Source: Maritimibacter sp. REDSEA-S28_B5
Lineage (GTDB): Bacteria; Pseudomonadota; Alphaproteobacteria; Rhodobacterales; Rhodobacteraceae
Direction of reading: 5' to 3'
NCBI GenBank assembly: GCA_001626765.1
Contig: LUOO01000003.1
Coordinates: 62,001-126,000 of the forward strand
DNA length: 64,000 nt
Shown: positions 1-8,887 of the stretch, piece after piece
Numbering within the stretch: the first letter of the stretch is position 1
Layout: each line of letters starts with the position of its first letter
Made by a program: the position numbers and the translations under genes
The notes under the pieces: generated by a model
What the model was told of the DNA's origin: nothing
Databases searched by the model: none
Seen by the model: the letters and a program-made list of their open reading frames with translations, nothing else

Positions 1-192
1 CGGTCTTGCATGGTCATCGTTTACCGATTGCGCATTGAGACGACAATCACCCTAGCAATTCCGGTTCAATCTGCTCAAATGTTGTGCGTTCGCGGAATAA
101 TTCGGCTGCTACCTGCCGTGAAATTGCGCTCAATTTTTCCCTGTCCTATATCGGGGGCACTTGCACAAGGATTAAGCAGTGGAGATGACGCC

Positions 193-1176
193 TTGGGCCT
201 CTGCCTGTCCGACACCCTGACCCTCGACGCACCGGTGCTGCTCGCCCCCATGGCGGGAATCACCGATCTGCCGTTTCGCGATCTCGTGTCCTCTTTCGGC
301 GCGGGTCTCGTCGTGTCCGAAATGGTCGCCTCGCAGGAGATGGTGCAGGCGAAACCCGGCACACGCGAACGCGCCGAACTGGGCTTCGGAGTCGAGAACA
401 CCGCCGTCCAGCTTGCCGCCCGCGATCCATACTGGATCGGCGAGGCGGCCCGCATGGTCGAGGATGCGGGCGCGCGGATCATTGACATCAACATGGGGTG
501 TCCCGCGAAAAAGGTGGTGGGCGGGCTGTCGGGTTCGGCGCTCCTGCGCGACCTGCCGCTCGCGCTGCAACTCATTGAAGCGGTGGTAGAGGCCGTGTCG
601 GTTCCGGTGACGCTCAAGACCCGGCTGGGTTGGGACGACGGCTGTCTCAACGCGCCCGACCTTGCCCGGCAGGCGGAAGTTGCGGGTATCCGCATGATCA
701 CCATCCATGGGCGCACTCGCTGCCAGTTCTACAAGGGCAGTGCCGACTGGGCCGCGATCCGCGCGGTGAAGGACGCCGTCACGATTCCGGTCATCGCCAA
801 TGGCGATATCGACGGGCCGGGCGCCGCGAGGCGCGCGCTGGCGCAATCCGGGGCAGATGGCGTGATGGTTGGGCGTGCCGCCGGAGGCAAGCCATGGCTT
901 CTGGCCGAGATTTCCGCGGCGCTCTACGACACGCCGGCCCCCGACGTGCCGACCGGGGCGGCGCTCGCGGCCATGGTCACCGACCACTACCGTGCCTCGC
1001 TCGACTTCTATGGCCCCGAACTGGGCAAGCGGGTTATTCGCAAACACCTTGGATGGTACATGGATCACGCCAATACAGATGCCGACCTGCGCCGCAGGCT
1101 CTTGTCCGAACCAGATCCCGCCGCGGTGATCGACCTGATCCCCGAAGCGCTCGTGCCGCGGAAGGAGGCGGCCTGA
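193..1176 (+). CDS. dusB: tRNA dihydrouridine synthase DusB (NifR3 family)
   Basis: Flavin enzyme that reduces specific uridines in tRNA to dihydrouridine in the cytoplasm. The Dus signature is clear: 'LLAPMAGITDLPFR' near the N-terminus, the catalytic-cysteine motif 'NMGCPAKKV' (Cys about residue 103), 'TIHGRTR' and 'GVMVGRAA' in the FMN-binding TIM barrel. The frame is open back to position 10, but the first ~60 residues look non-coding. TTG at 193 follows a GGAG at 181 with good spacing and gives about 327 residues, the usual family size. It is the first gene of the nif-type order dusB-ntrB-ntrC, and its TGA overlaps the ntrB start by one base. Start choice is the weak point; function is secure. 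Confidence 0.9.
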   Translation: MGLCLSDTLTLDAPVLLAPMAGITDLPFRDLVSSFGAGLVVSEMVASQEMVQAKPGTRERAELGFGVENTAVQLAARDPYWIGEAARMVEDAGARIIDINMGCPAKKVVGGLSGSALLRDLPLALQLIEAVVEAVSVPVTLKTRLGWDDGCLNAPDLARQAEVAGIRMITIHGRTRCQFYKGSADWAAIRAVKDAVTIPVIANGDIDGPGAARRALAQSGADGVMVGRAAGGKPWLLAEISAALYDTPAPDVPTGAALAAMVTDHYRASLDFYGPELGKRVIRKHLGWYMDHANTDADLRRRLLSEPDPAAVIDLIPEALVPRKEAA

Positions 1177-2240
1177 TGGAGAACGACAACCTCTGGAATT
1201 CCCTGCCGGTGCCGGGGCTGATCCTCGACCCGTCTGACAACATCTCCGAGATCAATTCGGCAGGCGAACAGTTCCTGAACGCCTCGTCGAAATCACTGAT
1301 CGGCAAGGCGGTGCTGGACCAGCTTGCGATCAATACGAACATGGAGGGCGCTTTTGCCCGCGTGCGCCGTGACCAGGGGCCGATGTTCATCAACTCGGTC
1401 GATGTGGGCACCGGCTTTTCTCCGCCCGTAGAATGCAACATCCAGATCGCGCCGCTGTCGGGGGCCGAGGGGCACATCCTCATGCTCATGGAGCCGCGCA
1501 AGCTCGCGGACCGGATGGGCAAGGCCCATGGGGTCAAGACCGCCGCGCGGTCGGCCATCGGCATGGCCGAGATGCTGGCGCATGAGATCAAGAACCCGCT
1601 CGCGGGCATCACCGGCGCTGCGCAGCTTCTGTCAATGGGGTTGAGCCAGGAGGATATGGAGCTGACCGACCTGATCGTGGCCGAGAGCCGCCGGATCGTC
1701 GCGCTTCTCGAACAGGTCGAACAGTTCGGCAACCTGCGCCCGCCGGAAAAGCGGGAGGTGAACGTGCACGACCTTCTCGACCGGGCGCAGAAGTCGGCCG
1801 AGGTTGGTTTCGCCGCCAAGATGAAGATCATCGAGGATTACGACCCTTCGCTGCCGCCGACCTACGTGGACCCGGACCAGCTCATGCAGGTGTTCCTGAA
1901 CCTTCTGAAGAACGCGGCGCAGGTGGCCGACGACACCGGCGGGCAGATCCGCATTCGCACCTTCTACGACCACTCGCTCAGGCTCAGACGCTCCGACGGA
2001 TCGGGCAACCGGCTGCCGCTGCAGGTCGAGATCATCGACAACGGCCCCGGCATCCCGCCCGAGATGGTCGAGCAGATCTTCGAGCCTTTCGTCTCGGGCC
2101 GCGAAAATGGCACCGGGCTCGGCCTCGCGCTGGTGTCGAAAATCATATCGGACCACGACGGATGGATTTCCGTCGACTCGGTCCCCGGCAAGACGGTGTT
2201 CCGGATTTCCCTTCCGGTCGCCCCGAAAGTGAAGGAATAA
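1176..2240 (+). CDS. ntrB: nitrogen regulation sensor histidine kinase NtrB
   Basis: Cytoplasmic kinase that phosphorylates NtrC in response to nitrogen status, normally through PII protein. It has 354 residues: an N-terminal PAS-like domain (about 1-115), the H-box 'HEIKNPLAGI' with phospho-His about 136, then N, G1 and G2 boxes ('LKNAAQV', 'DNGPGIPPE', 'GTGLGLALV') of the ATPase domain. No membrane segment is visible, as expected for NtrB. ATG at 1176 overlaps the dusB stop, with GGAGG upstream, and a much longer open frame upstream is only the dusB shadow. ntrC follows after 3 bases, so the three genes are probably one transcript. Confidence 0.95.
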   Translation: MENDNLWNSLPVPGLILDPSDNISEINSAGEQFLNASSKSLIGKAVLDQLAINTNMEGAFARVRRDQGPMFINSVDVGTGFSPPVECNIQIAPLSGAEGHILMLMEPRKLADRMGKAHGVKTAARSAIGMAEMLAHEIKNPLAGITGAAQLLSMGLSQEDMELTDLIVAESRRIVALLEQVEQFGNLRPPEKREVNVHDLLDRAQKSAEVGFAAKMKIIEDYDPSLPPTYVDPDQLMQVFLNLLKNAAQVADDTGGQIRIRTFYDHSLRLRRSDGSGNRLPLQVEIIDNGPGIPPEMVEQIFEPFVSGRENGTGLGLALVSKIISDHDGWISVDSVPGKTVFRISLPVAPKVKE

Positions 2241-2243
2241 CAG

Positions 2244-3617
2244 ATGGATGGCACGGTACTGGTCGCAGATGACGACCGCACGATCCGCACGGTTCTGACG
2301 CAGGCCCTGACCCGCGCGGGGTGCCGGGTCCATGCGACGTCCTCGCTCGTCACGCTCAAGCGCTGGGTGGAAGAGGGGCGTGGCGATCTGGTGATTTCCG
2401 ACGTGATCATGCCCGATGGCAACGGGCTCGAAGCGCTGCCCGAGATTTCCAAGATGCGGCCCGACTTGCCGGTGATCGTCATCTCGGCGCAGAACACCAT
2501 CATGACCGCCATCCAGGCGGCCGAGGCCGAGGCTTTCGACTACCTGCCCAAGCCCTTTGATCTGCCGGACCTGATGAAGCGCGCGGCGCGGGCGCTCGAA
2601 CAGAAGCGCCGTCTGCCCAGCCAGCAGAAACCGGCCGGGACCGAGAGCAAGGAAGCGGGCGACGATCTGCCGCTCGTGGGCCGCACGCCAGCGATGCAGT
2701 CGCTCTACCGGCTTGTCGCACGCGTGATGAACACCGAGCTTCCGGTGCTCATCACCGGGGAAAGCGGCACGGGCAAGAGCCTCATTGCCCGCGCGATCCA
2801 CGACTTTTCCGACCGGCGCAATCTGCCCTTCGTCGTCGTGACGCCCGATGACCTCGGTCCCATCGACGGGCCAGCGCGCATCCTGTCGCGGGCTGGGCAG
2901 GGGACGATCCTCTTCGACGAGATCGGCGACCTTGATTCGGATGCGCAGGCGCGGATCACCCGGATGCTCGACAGCCTGACGGATCCGGCCCCGCGCGTCA
3001 TCGCAACGTCGCAGAACGACCTGTCACGGCGGATCAAGGACGGCGAGTTCCGGCAGGACCTGTTCTATCGGCTGGGCGGCGTCACGATTCCCGTGCCCGC
3101 CTTGCGCGAACGGCTCGAGGACATCCCCTCGCTCGCCGAACATTTCCTGGCCCGCGCGGAACGCGACGGGCTGACACCCCGTGCCCTGTCCAAGGAAGCG
3201 ACCGAGCTTCTGCGCGCCTATCCCTGGCCGGGCAACGTGCGCCAGCTCGAAAACACGATCCAGCGACTCATGGTCACCGGATCGGAGGCCGAGATTTCCC
3301 GCGCCGAGGTCGAGGCGACCTTGGGCACGCCGTCGGGTGGGCCGGTGGCCTCGTCCGACGAAGGCGAGAAGCTGTCGACCTCGACCGCCCGGCACCTGAA
3401 ACGATACTTCGACCTGCATGGCGGAACCTTGCCGCCGCCGGGGCTCTATCAGCGCATCCTGCGCGAAATCGAGATCCCGCTTATCGAAATCGCGCTCGAC
3501 GCGACCGGCGGCAATCAGGCGAAATGTGCCGATCTTCTCGGGATCAACCGCAATACTTTGCGCAAGAAGATCACCGAGCTGGAAATCGAGGTGACACGCC
3601 GCCGCAAATTGATGTAA
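2244..3617 (+). CDS. ntrC: nitrogen response regulator NtrC, Rhodobacter type without GAFTGA
   Basis: Response regulator of 457 residues. The receiver domain has acidic residues near 9-11, phospho-Asp 53 in '[10 protein letters not shown]' and the conserved Lys in 'YLPKPFD'. An AAA+ domain follows with Walker A 'GESGTGKS' (172-179) and Walker B '[10 protein letters not shown]' (221-230). A Fis-type helix-turn-helix lies at the C-terminus (about 415-450). The GAFTGA loop that contacts sigma-54 is absent: between the two Walker motifs the chain reads '...[18 protein letters not shown]...'. Rhodobacter capsulatus NtrC is known to lack this loop and to activate sigma-70 polymerase, so the same is inferred here. 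Confidence 0.95.
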   Translation: MDGTVLVADDDRTIRTVLTQALTRAGCRVHATSSLVTLKRWVEEGRGDLVISDVIMPDGNGLEALPEISKMRPDLPVIVISAQNTIMTAIQAAEAEAFDYLPKPFDLPDLMKRAARALEQKRRLPSQQKPAGTESKEAGDDLPLVGRTPAMQSLYRLVARVMNTELPVLITGESGTGKSLIARAIHDFSDRRNLPFVVVTPDDLGPIDGPARILSRAGQGTILFDEIGDLDSDAQARITRMLDSLTDPAPRVIATSQNDLSRRIKDGEFRQDLFYRLGGVTIPVPALRERLEDIPSLAEHFLARAERDGLTPRALSKEATELLRAYPWPGNVRQLENTIQRLMVTGSEAEISRAEVEATLGTPSGGPVASSDEGEKLSTSTARHLKRYFDLHGGTLPPPGLYQRILREIEIPLIEIALDATGGNQAKCADLLGINRNTLRKKITELEIEVTRRRKLM

Positions 3618-3728
3618 AAGTGCCACAGGCGTGGCAGGGGGACGTCAGCGAGAGAACCCCCCGCCACAAGTGGGCATCAGGCCGTCGCAAGGCGTGGGTG
3701 ATGCCCCGGCACGGAGCATGAAAGACGC

Positions 3729-5990
3729 ATGGCGGCGCAGGGCGTGAAACGCAAATGGACATGGGAACGGGTCGCCCGCCTGCGGCGCATACGGCGCGTC
3801 CAGTCGTTCGCGACTGTCGGCGTCGTTGTGATGGCCCCGGTGCTGGCGCTGGCAACCTACCTGATCCTCGGCCCCTTCGATCAGGGCACCTCGTCCGGGG
3901 CGCTCCGGATCATCCTGCTTACCGATTTCATCTACATCCTTGCCGTCGCCGCCATGGTCACGGCGGGCGTCACGCGCATGATCGTGGCACGGCGCGCGAA
4001 ATCGGCGGGATCGCGGCTTCACCTGCGACTGACCGGCGTGTTCTCGGTCATCGCGCTCATCCCGACCGTTCTGGTCGCCGTCTTTGCCGTGCTCACGGTG
4101 AACGTGGGGCTCGAGGGCTGGTTCTCCGACAGGGTGAGCCGCGTGGTCGGCAATTCGCTCGAGGCCGCGCAGGCCTATGAGGACGAACACCGGCAGGGAT
4201 TGATCGAGGACGCGCAGGCGCTTGGCGCCTATCTCGACCTGTCGAAACAGGCCAACGCGCTGATCAACGACGCGCAACTGCGACAGGCGCTTGCACAAGG
4301 CCAGACACAGATCCAGCGGGGGCTGCGCGAGGCCTATGTCATCTCGTCCGACGGCGATATCCGGGTGCGCGGCGACCGCTCCTATCTCTTCGACTATGAG
4401 GCGCCTTCGACCGAGGCGATGGAGGAGGCGATCGCGGGCGAGATCGTGGTGATCGAAGACTGGGACCTCAACGAGTTCCGCGCGCTCGTCCAACTCGAAG
4501 CGTTTCCCGATCATTTCCTCTACGTGACCCGCGAGGTCGATGGCGAAGTGCTGTCGCTTCTCGACGAGACGCAGGAAACCGTTCTGTTCTACCAGCAGCT
4601 CGAGAACCAGCGCGGTCGGGTGCTGTTCGAGTTCGGGCTGCTCTACCTTGGCTTTGCCGCCATCCTGATCCTTGCGGCCACATGGCTTGGCATGTGGTTT
4701 GCCGAACGGCTGTCCCAGCCCATCGGACGGCTCGCGGGCGCGACGCAGCGCGTGGGCGAGGGCGACCTCGACGTGCAAGTGATCGAAGAGGACGGCGACG
4801 ACGAGATCGCCATCATGGGCCGCCAGTTCAACGCGATGACCCGCCAGCTCAAGGCGCAGCGCGCCGAGCTCATCGCCAACACCGAACAGATCGAGGCGCG
4901 GCGCCGGCTCTTCGACTCGGTGCTGTCCAGTGTGACCGCCGGCGTCGTGGGGCTGGACCCTGACGGCAAGATCACCTTTCTCAACCGGGCCGCCGCGCGG
5001 CTTCTCGACCTGCCGACGACCGAGCCCTCGAACGTGCCCCTGTCACTGCTCATCCCCGAGTTCGGGCCGCTCTTCGACCGGCTGCGCCATGAAAGCCGCT
5101 CGCAGGTGCAGGAGGAACTTGGCCTCACGCGCATGGCCAAGGCTGAACGTCTGCTCGTGCGGATTGCCCGGCGCTACGGAGTGGACGACACGCTCGAAGG
5201 CTACGTGATCGCCTTTGACGATGTGACCGACCTCGTCTCCGCCCAGCGGATGGCGGCCTGGGGCGACGTGGCGCGGCGCATCGCGCATGAGATCAAGAAT
5301 CCGCTCACCCCGATCCGGCTGTCCGCCGAACGCATCGCGCGGAAATACGGGCGGATGGTCGAGGGCGAGGATGCCGAGAAGCTCGAGGAGCTGACCGGCG
5401 TCATCGTGCGCCAGACCGAGGATCTGCGCCGGATAGTCGACGAATTCTCGAAATTCGCCCGGATGCCCGAACCCGAACGGCGGCCCATGGACCTTGCAAA
5501 ACTCCTGCGCGAATCCGTGACGCTGCAGGAGGTCGGGCAAGAGGGCGTGACCTTCCACTCCGACATCCCGCCCACGCCCATGCCCGCGGAACTGGACGAG
5601 ACGATGATCGGGCAGGCGCTCACCAATCTTATCAAGAACGCGGGCGAAGCGATTGAAACGCTTTACGAAAAGGGTGCACCGGACGGCCATGTGCCTGAGA
5701 TTCGCGTGACGCTGGGCCGCGACGGCGAAGGCGATGCGCGCATTACCATCGCGGACAACGGCATCGGTCTGCCCGAGGATCGGGCACGGCTCTTTGAACC
5801 CTACGTCACCACCCGCGCCAAGGGCACCGGCCTTGGCCTGCCCATCGTCAAGAAGATCATCGAAGAACACGGCGGCACCCTCACGCTGACCGACGCGGCG
5901 CCCTTTGCCGACGGCGCGCATCGGGGTGCGATGGCCGTCATCACCCTGCCTCTGCCACCCGCCGCGGGCGTGTCCCGCGCTGCCGAATAG
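3729..5990 (+). CDS. ntrY: membrane sensor histidine kinase NtrY
   Basis: Inner-membrane kinase partnered with NtrX, linked in alphaproteobacteria to nitrogen, redox and envelope signalling. It has 753 residues with three hydrophobic helices in the first ~125, a periplasmic region (about 130-295), a fourth helix ('LLYLGFAAILILAATWLGM'), a HAMP linker, a PAS domain (about 390-500), the H-box 'HEIKNPLTPI' with His 520, and an ATPase domain ending 'GTGLGLPIVKKI'. It starts 111 bases after ntrC, and ntrX begins 16 bases after its stop, so ntrYX is one unit that may be read from the ntrBC promoter or its own. Confidence 0.95.
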   Translation: MAAQGVKRKWTWERVARLRRIRRVQSFATVGVVVMAPVLALATYLILGPFDQGTSSGALRIILLTDFIYILAVAAMVTAGVTRMIVARRAKSAGSRLHLRLTGVFSVIALIPTVLVAVFAVLTVNVGLEGWFSDRVSRVVGNSLEAAQAYEDEHRQGLIEDAQALGAYLDLSKQANALINDAQLRQALAQGQTQIQRGLREAYVISSDGDIRVRGDRSYLFDYEAPSTEAMEEAIAGEIVVIEDWDLNEFRALVQLEAFPDHFLYVTREVDGEVLSLLDETQETVLFYQQLENQRGRVLFEFGLLYLGFAAILILAATWLGMWFAERLSQPIGRLAGATQRVGEGDLDVQVIEEDGDDEIAIMGRQFNAMTRQLKAQRAELIANTEQIEARRRLFDSVLSSVTAGVVGLDPDGKITFLNRAAARLLDLPTTEPSNVPLSLLIPEFGPLFDRLRHESRSQVQEELGLTRMAKAERLLVRIARRYGVDDTLEGYVIAFDDVTDLVSAQRMAAWGDVARRIAHEIKNPLTPIRLSAERIARKYGRMVEGEDAEKLEELTGVIVRQTEDLRRIVDEFSKFARMPEPERRPMDLAKLLRESVTLQEVGQEGVTFHSDIPPTPMPAELDETMIGQALTNLIKNAGEAIETLYEKGAPDGHVPEIRVTLGRDGEGDARITIADNGIGLPEDRARLFEPYVTTRAKGTGLGLPIVKKIIEEHGGTLTLTDAAPFADGAHRGAMAVITLPLPPAAGVSRAAE

Positions 5991-6006
5991 AACCACTGGA
6001 GTTACC

Positions 6007-7437
6007 ATGACCGACATCCTGATCGTCGATGACGAGCGCGATATCCGGGAACTGATCTCGGACATTCTGGAGGACGAGGGCTACAACACCCGGCTCGCGG
6101 GGACCTCGGACGAAGCGATGGCGCAGGTGAAATCCGAACCGCCCGCGCTGATGATCCTCGACATCTGGCTGAAAGACAGCGCGATGGACGGGATCGACAT
6201 CCTGAAGGCGGTGAAGCGCGATTACCCCCAAGTGCCGGTGGTGATCATCTCGGGCCACGGGAACATCGAGATTGCCGTGGCCGCGATCAAGCAAGGCGCC
6301 TATGACTTCATCGAAAAGCCCTTCAACATCGACCAGTTGCTCGTGGTCATTTCGCGCGCGATGGAGACCTCGCGCCTGCGCCGCGAGAACGTGGAACTGA
6401 AACGCTCGGGCGGCGGGCCGGTCGAGATGATCGGCGCCTCGGCGGCGTTCAAGTCGCTGAAGTCGAACCTCGAGAAGGTCATGCGCTCGAATGGCCGCGT
6501 GCTGCTGACCGGCCCCGCCGGATCGGGCAAGGAACTGGCCGCGCGCACGATCCACGCGGGATCGGACCGGTCGAGCAAGCCCTTCGTCATCGTGAACTCG
6601 GCGGCGGTCGAACCGGAACGGATGGAAGAAGTGCTCTTTGGCAAGGAAACGCCGGACCGCGGCATCGAGCAGGGCCTTCTCGAAAAGGCGAACGGCGGCG
6701 TGATCTATTTCGACGAGGTGGCCGACATGCCGCCCGGCACCCAGTCCAAGATCCTGCGCGTCCTCGTCGAGCAGAGCTTCATGCGTGTGGGAGGCAACGA
6801 CAAGGTCGATGTGGACGTCCGGGTGATCTCGTCCACCACCCGCGACCTTCAGGCGGAAATCGCCGCGAAACGGTTCCGCGAGGAACTTTACCACCGCCTG
6901 AACGTGGTGCCGATCGGGGTGCCGCCGCTGTCGGACCGGCGCGAGGATATTCCGGTGCTGGCCCAGCATTTCATCAAGGTCTTCAACGCAACCCAAGGCC
7001 TCCCGCTGCGCGAGGTGTCGGACGAGGCCCATGCGGTGCTCCAGTCGATGCCCTGGCCGGGCAACGTCCGGCAGCTGAAAAACATCGTGGAACGGGTGCT
7101 GATCCTTGGTGACGGCACTGGTCCCATCGACCCCGGGGAACTGCCGGGGGCAGAAGGCAGCGCGAACGGCGGCAGCGACTCCGGTATCGTCCTGCCCACC
7201 GCGCTCGCCACACTGCCCCTGCGTGAGGCGCGTGAAGCCTTTGAACGCGAATATCTGATGACCCAGATCAATCGCTTCGGCGGCAATATCTCCCGCACCG
7301 CGAATTTCGTGGGGATGGAACGCTCGGCGCTCCATCGCAAGCTCAAGTCGCTGGGGGTGGTCACGGGCACCAAGTCGGGCGCGCGGGTGGCCTATGTTGC
7401 CGAGGAGGACGAGGAAAACGACACGGCCGCGGAATAG
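6007..7437 (+). CDS. ntrX: response regulator NtrX, without GAFTGA
   Basis: Response regulator of NtrY, 476 residues. The receiver has DDE near 8-10, phospho-Asp 52 ('LMILDIWLKD') and Lys in 'FIEKPFN'. The AAA+ domain has 'GPAGSGKE' as Walker A and 'GVIYFDEVADM' as Walker B, and a Fis-type helix-turn-helix lies at the end. The segment that would hold GAFTGA reads 'LFGKETPDRGIEQGLLEKA', so sigma-54 contact is not expected, as in other alphaproteobacterial NtrX. The ATG at 6007 follows 'ggagttacc'; the frame is open 34 codons further upstream, but that part overlaps ntrY. Confidence 0.94.
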   Translation: MTDILIVDDERDIRELISDILEDEGYNTRLAGTSDEAMAQVKSEPPALMILDIWLKDSAMDGIDILKAVKRDYPQVPVVIISGHGNIEIAVAAIKQGAYDFIEKPFNIDQLLVVISRAMETSRLRRENVELKRSGGGPVEMIGASAAFKSLKSNLEKVMRSNGRVLLTGPAGSGKELAARTIHAGSDRSSKPFVIVNSAAVEPERMEEVLFGKETPDRGIEQGLLEKANGGVIYFDEVADMPPGTQSKILRVLVEQSFMRVGGNDKVDVDVRVISSTTRDLQAEIAAKRFREELYHRLNVVPIGVPPLSDRREDIPVLAQHFIKVFNATQGLPLREVSDEAHAVLQSMPWPGNVRQLKNIVERVLILGDGTGPIDPGELPGAEGSANGGSDSGIVLPTALATLPLREAREAFEREYLMTQINRFGGNISRTANFVGMERSALHRKLKSLGVVTGTKSGARVAYVAEEDEENDTAAE

Positions 7438-7501
7438 GCCGCCGATTGACCCTTGCCTCAAAGACTGCCAAGGCTAGGCCGACCAAGACAGGATACATCG
7501 G

Positions 7502-8878
7502 ATGAAGGTCATCATCTGCGGCGCGGGTCAGGTCGGCTGGCAAATCGCGCGCCATCTTTCCGGCGAACGCAACGACGTGACGGTGGTGGACAACAACCCC
7601 GATCTCGTCGCTCGCGCCACCGAAACCCTCGACGTGCAGGGCATCACGGGCTTTGCGAGCTATCCGGACGTGCTCGACCGGGCAGGGGCGCGTGATGCCG
7701 ACATGGTCATCGCCGCGACCTATTCGGACGAGGTGAACATGATCACCTGTCAGGTGGCCCATTCCGTCTTCAACGTCCCGCGCAAGATTGCGCGGCTCAG
7801 GGCGCAGAGCTATCTCGACGTGATCTACCGCGACCTCTATCGGCAGGAACATCTGCCGATCGACGTGGTGATCAGCCCCGAGAAAGAGGTGGCCGAGGCT
7901 GCTCTGCGCCGCCTTCAGGCCCCGACCGCCTTTGACACCGAACGGTTCCTCGAAGGCCGCGCGACGCTTCTAGGCATTGCGCTGGAAGAGGATTGCCCCG
8001 TTCTGGAAACGCCGCTGCGCCAGCTCACCGACCTGTTTTCGACGCTCAATGCGACGGTCGTAGGCGTGCGCCGCGAGGGCACGCTTTTTGCGCCCGAGGC
8101 CAATGACCAGCTTTTTGCAGGCGACCAGATCTATGTCTTTTCCGAGACGCAGGACGTGAACCGCACGCTCGAGATTTTCGGCAAGCAGGTCAAACGGCAG
8201 GAGCGTGTGGTCATCATCGGCGGTGGCAATGTGGGCCGCGCGGTGGCGGCAGCCCTCGAAAGCCGCACCGACCGCGTCCGCGCCAAGATCATCGAGATGG
8301 ACCGACCGACGGCGGAACGTGCCGCAGACAGCCTCGAGCGCACGGTCGTCCTGCATGGCAACGGCATGGATCAGGACCTCCTGCGCGAGGCGGGGATCAA
8401 CCGGGCCGACGCGATCCTTGCGGTCACATCGGACGACAAGGTGAACATCCTTGCCTCGGTGCGCGCCCATGCGATGGGCTGCCCCATGTCGATCTGCCTC
8501 GTCAACGATCCGACGCTGGTGCCGCTCATGGAGCCTCTGGGCATCGACGCCTATATCAACCCGCGCCAGACCACCGTGTCCTCGATCCTGCGTCACATCC
8601 GGCATGGCCGGGTGCGCGGGGTCTATTCCATTGGCGACGCCGAGGCCGAGGTGATCGAGGCGCAGGTGCTTTCCACCTCGCCCATCGCGGGCCAGATGAT
8701 CCGCGACATCGAGTTTCCCGAGGGCGTGCTTGTAGGCGGTGTCCTGAAATCCGGCAATTTCGTCAAACCCCATGGGGCGCTGCGCATCGAAGAGGACGAC
8801 GTCGTCGTGCTTTTCGCCATGTCGGGCGACGTGAGCGAGGTCGAGCGGCTCCTGCAAGTCTCGATCGACTACTTCTAG
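7502..8878 (+). CDS. trkA: Trk potassium uptake peripheral subunit TrkA
   Basis: Cytoplasmic NAD(H)-binding gating subunit of the Trk potassium transporter. At 458 residues it has the usual duplicated RCK architecture: a Rossmann start 'VIICGAGQVGWQIA' (residues 3-16) and a second 'VIIGGGNVGRAVA' near 235, each followed by a TrkA-C domain. ATG at 7502 is preceded by 'aggatacatcgg'. trkH begins 9 bases after the stop, so both subunits are made from one message. The ntrYX-trkAH-hfq-hflX order is common in Rhodobacterales. Confidence 0.95.
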   Translation: MKVIICGAGQVGWQIARHLSGERNDVTVVDNNPDLVARATETLDVQGITGFASYPDVLDRAGARDADMVIAATYSDEVNMITCQVAHSVFNVPRKIARLRAQSYLDVIYRDLYRQEHLPIDVVISPEKEVAEAALRRLQAPTAFDTERFLEGRATLLGIALEEDCPVLETPLRQLTDLFSTLNATVVGVRREGTLFAPEANDQLFAGDQIYVFSETQDVNRTLEIFGKQVKRQERVVIIGGGNVGRAVAAALESRTDRVRAKIIEMDRPTAERAADSLERTVVLHGNGMDQDLLREAGINRADAILAVTSDDKVNILASVRAHAMGCPMSICLVNDPTLVPLMEPLGIDAYINPRQTTVSSILRHIRHGRVRGVYSIGDAEAEVIEAQVLSTSPIAGQMIRDIEFPEGVLVGGVLKSGNFVKPHGALRIEEDDVVVLFAMSGDVSEVERLLQVSIDYF

Positions 8879-8887
8879 GTCCCGCCG

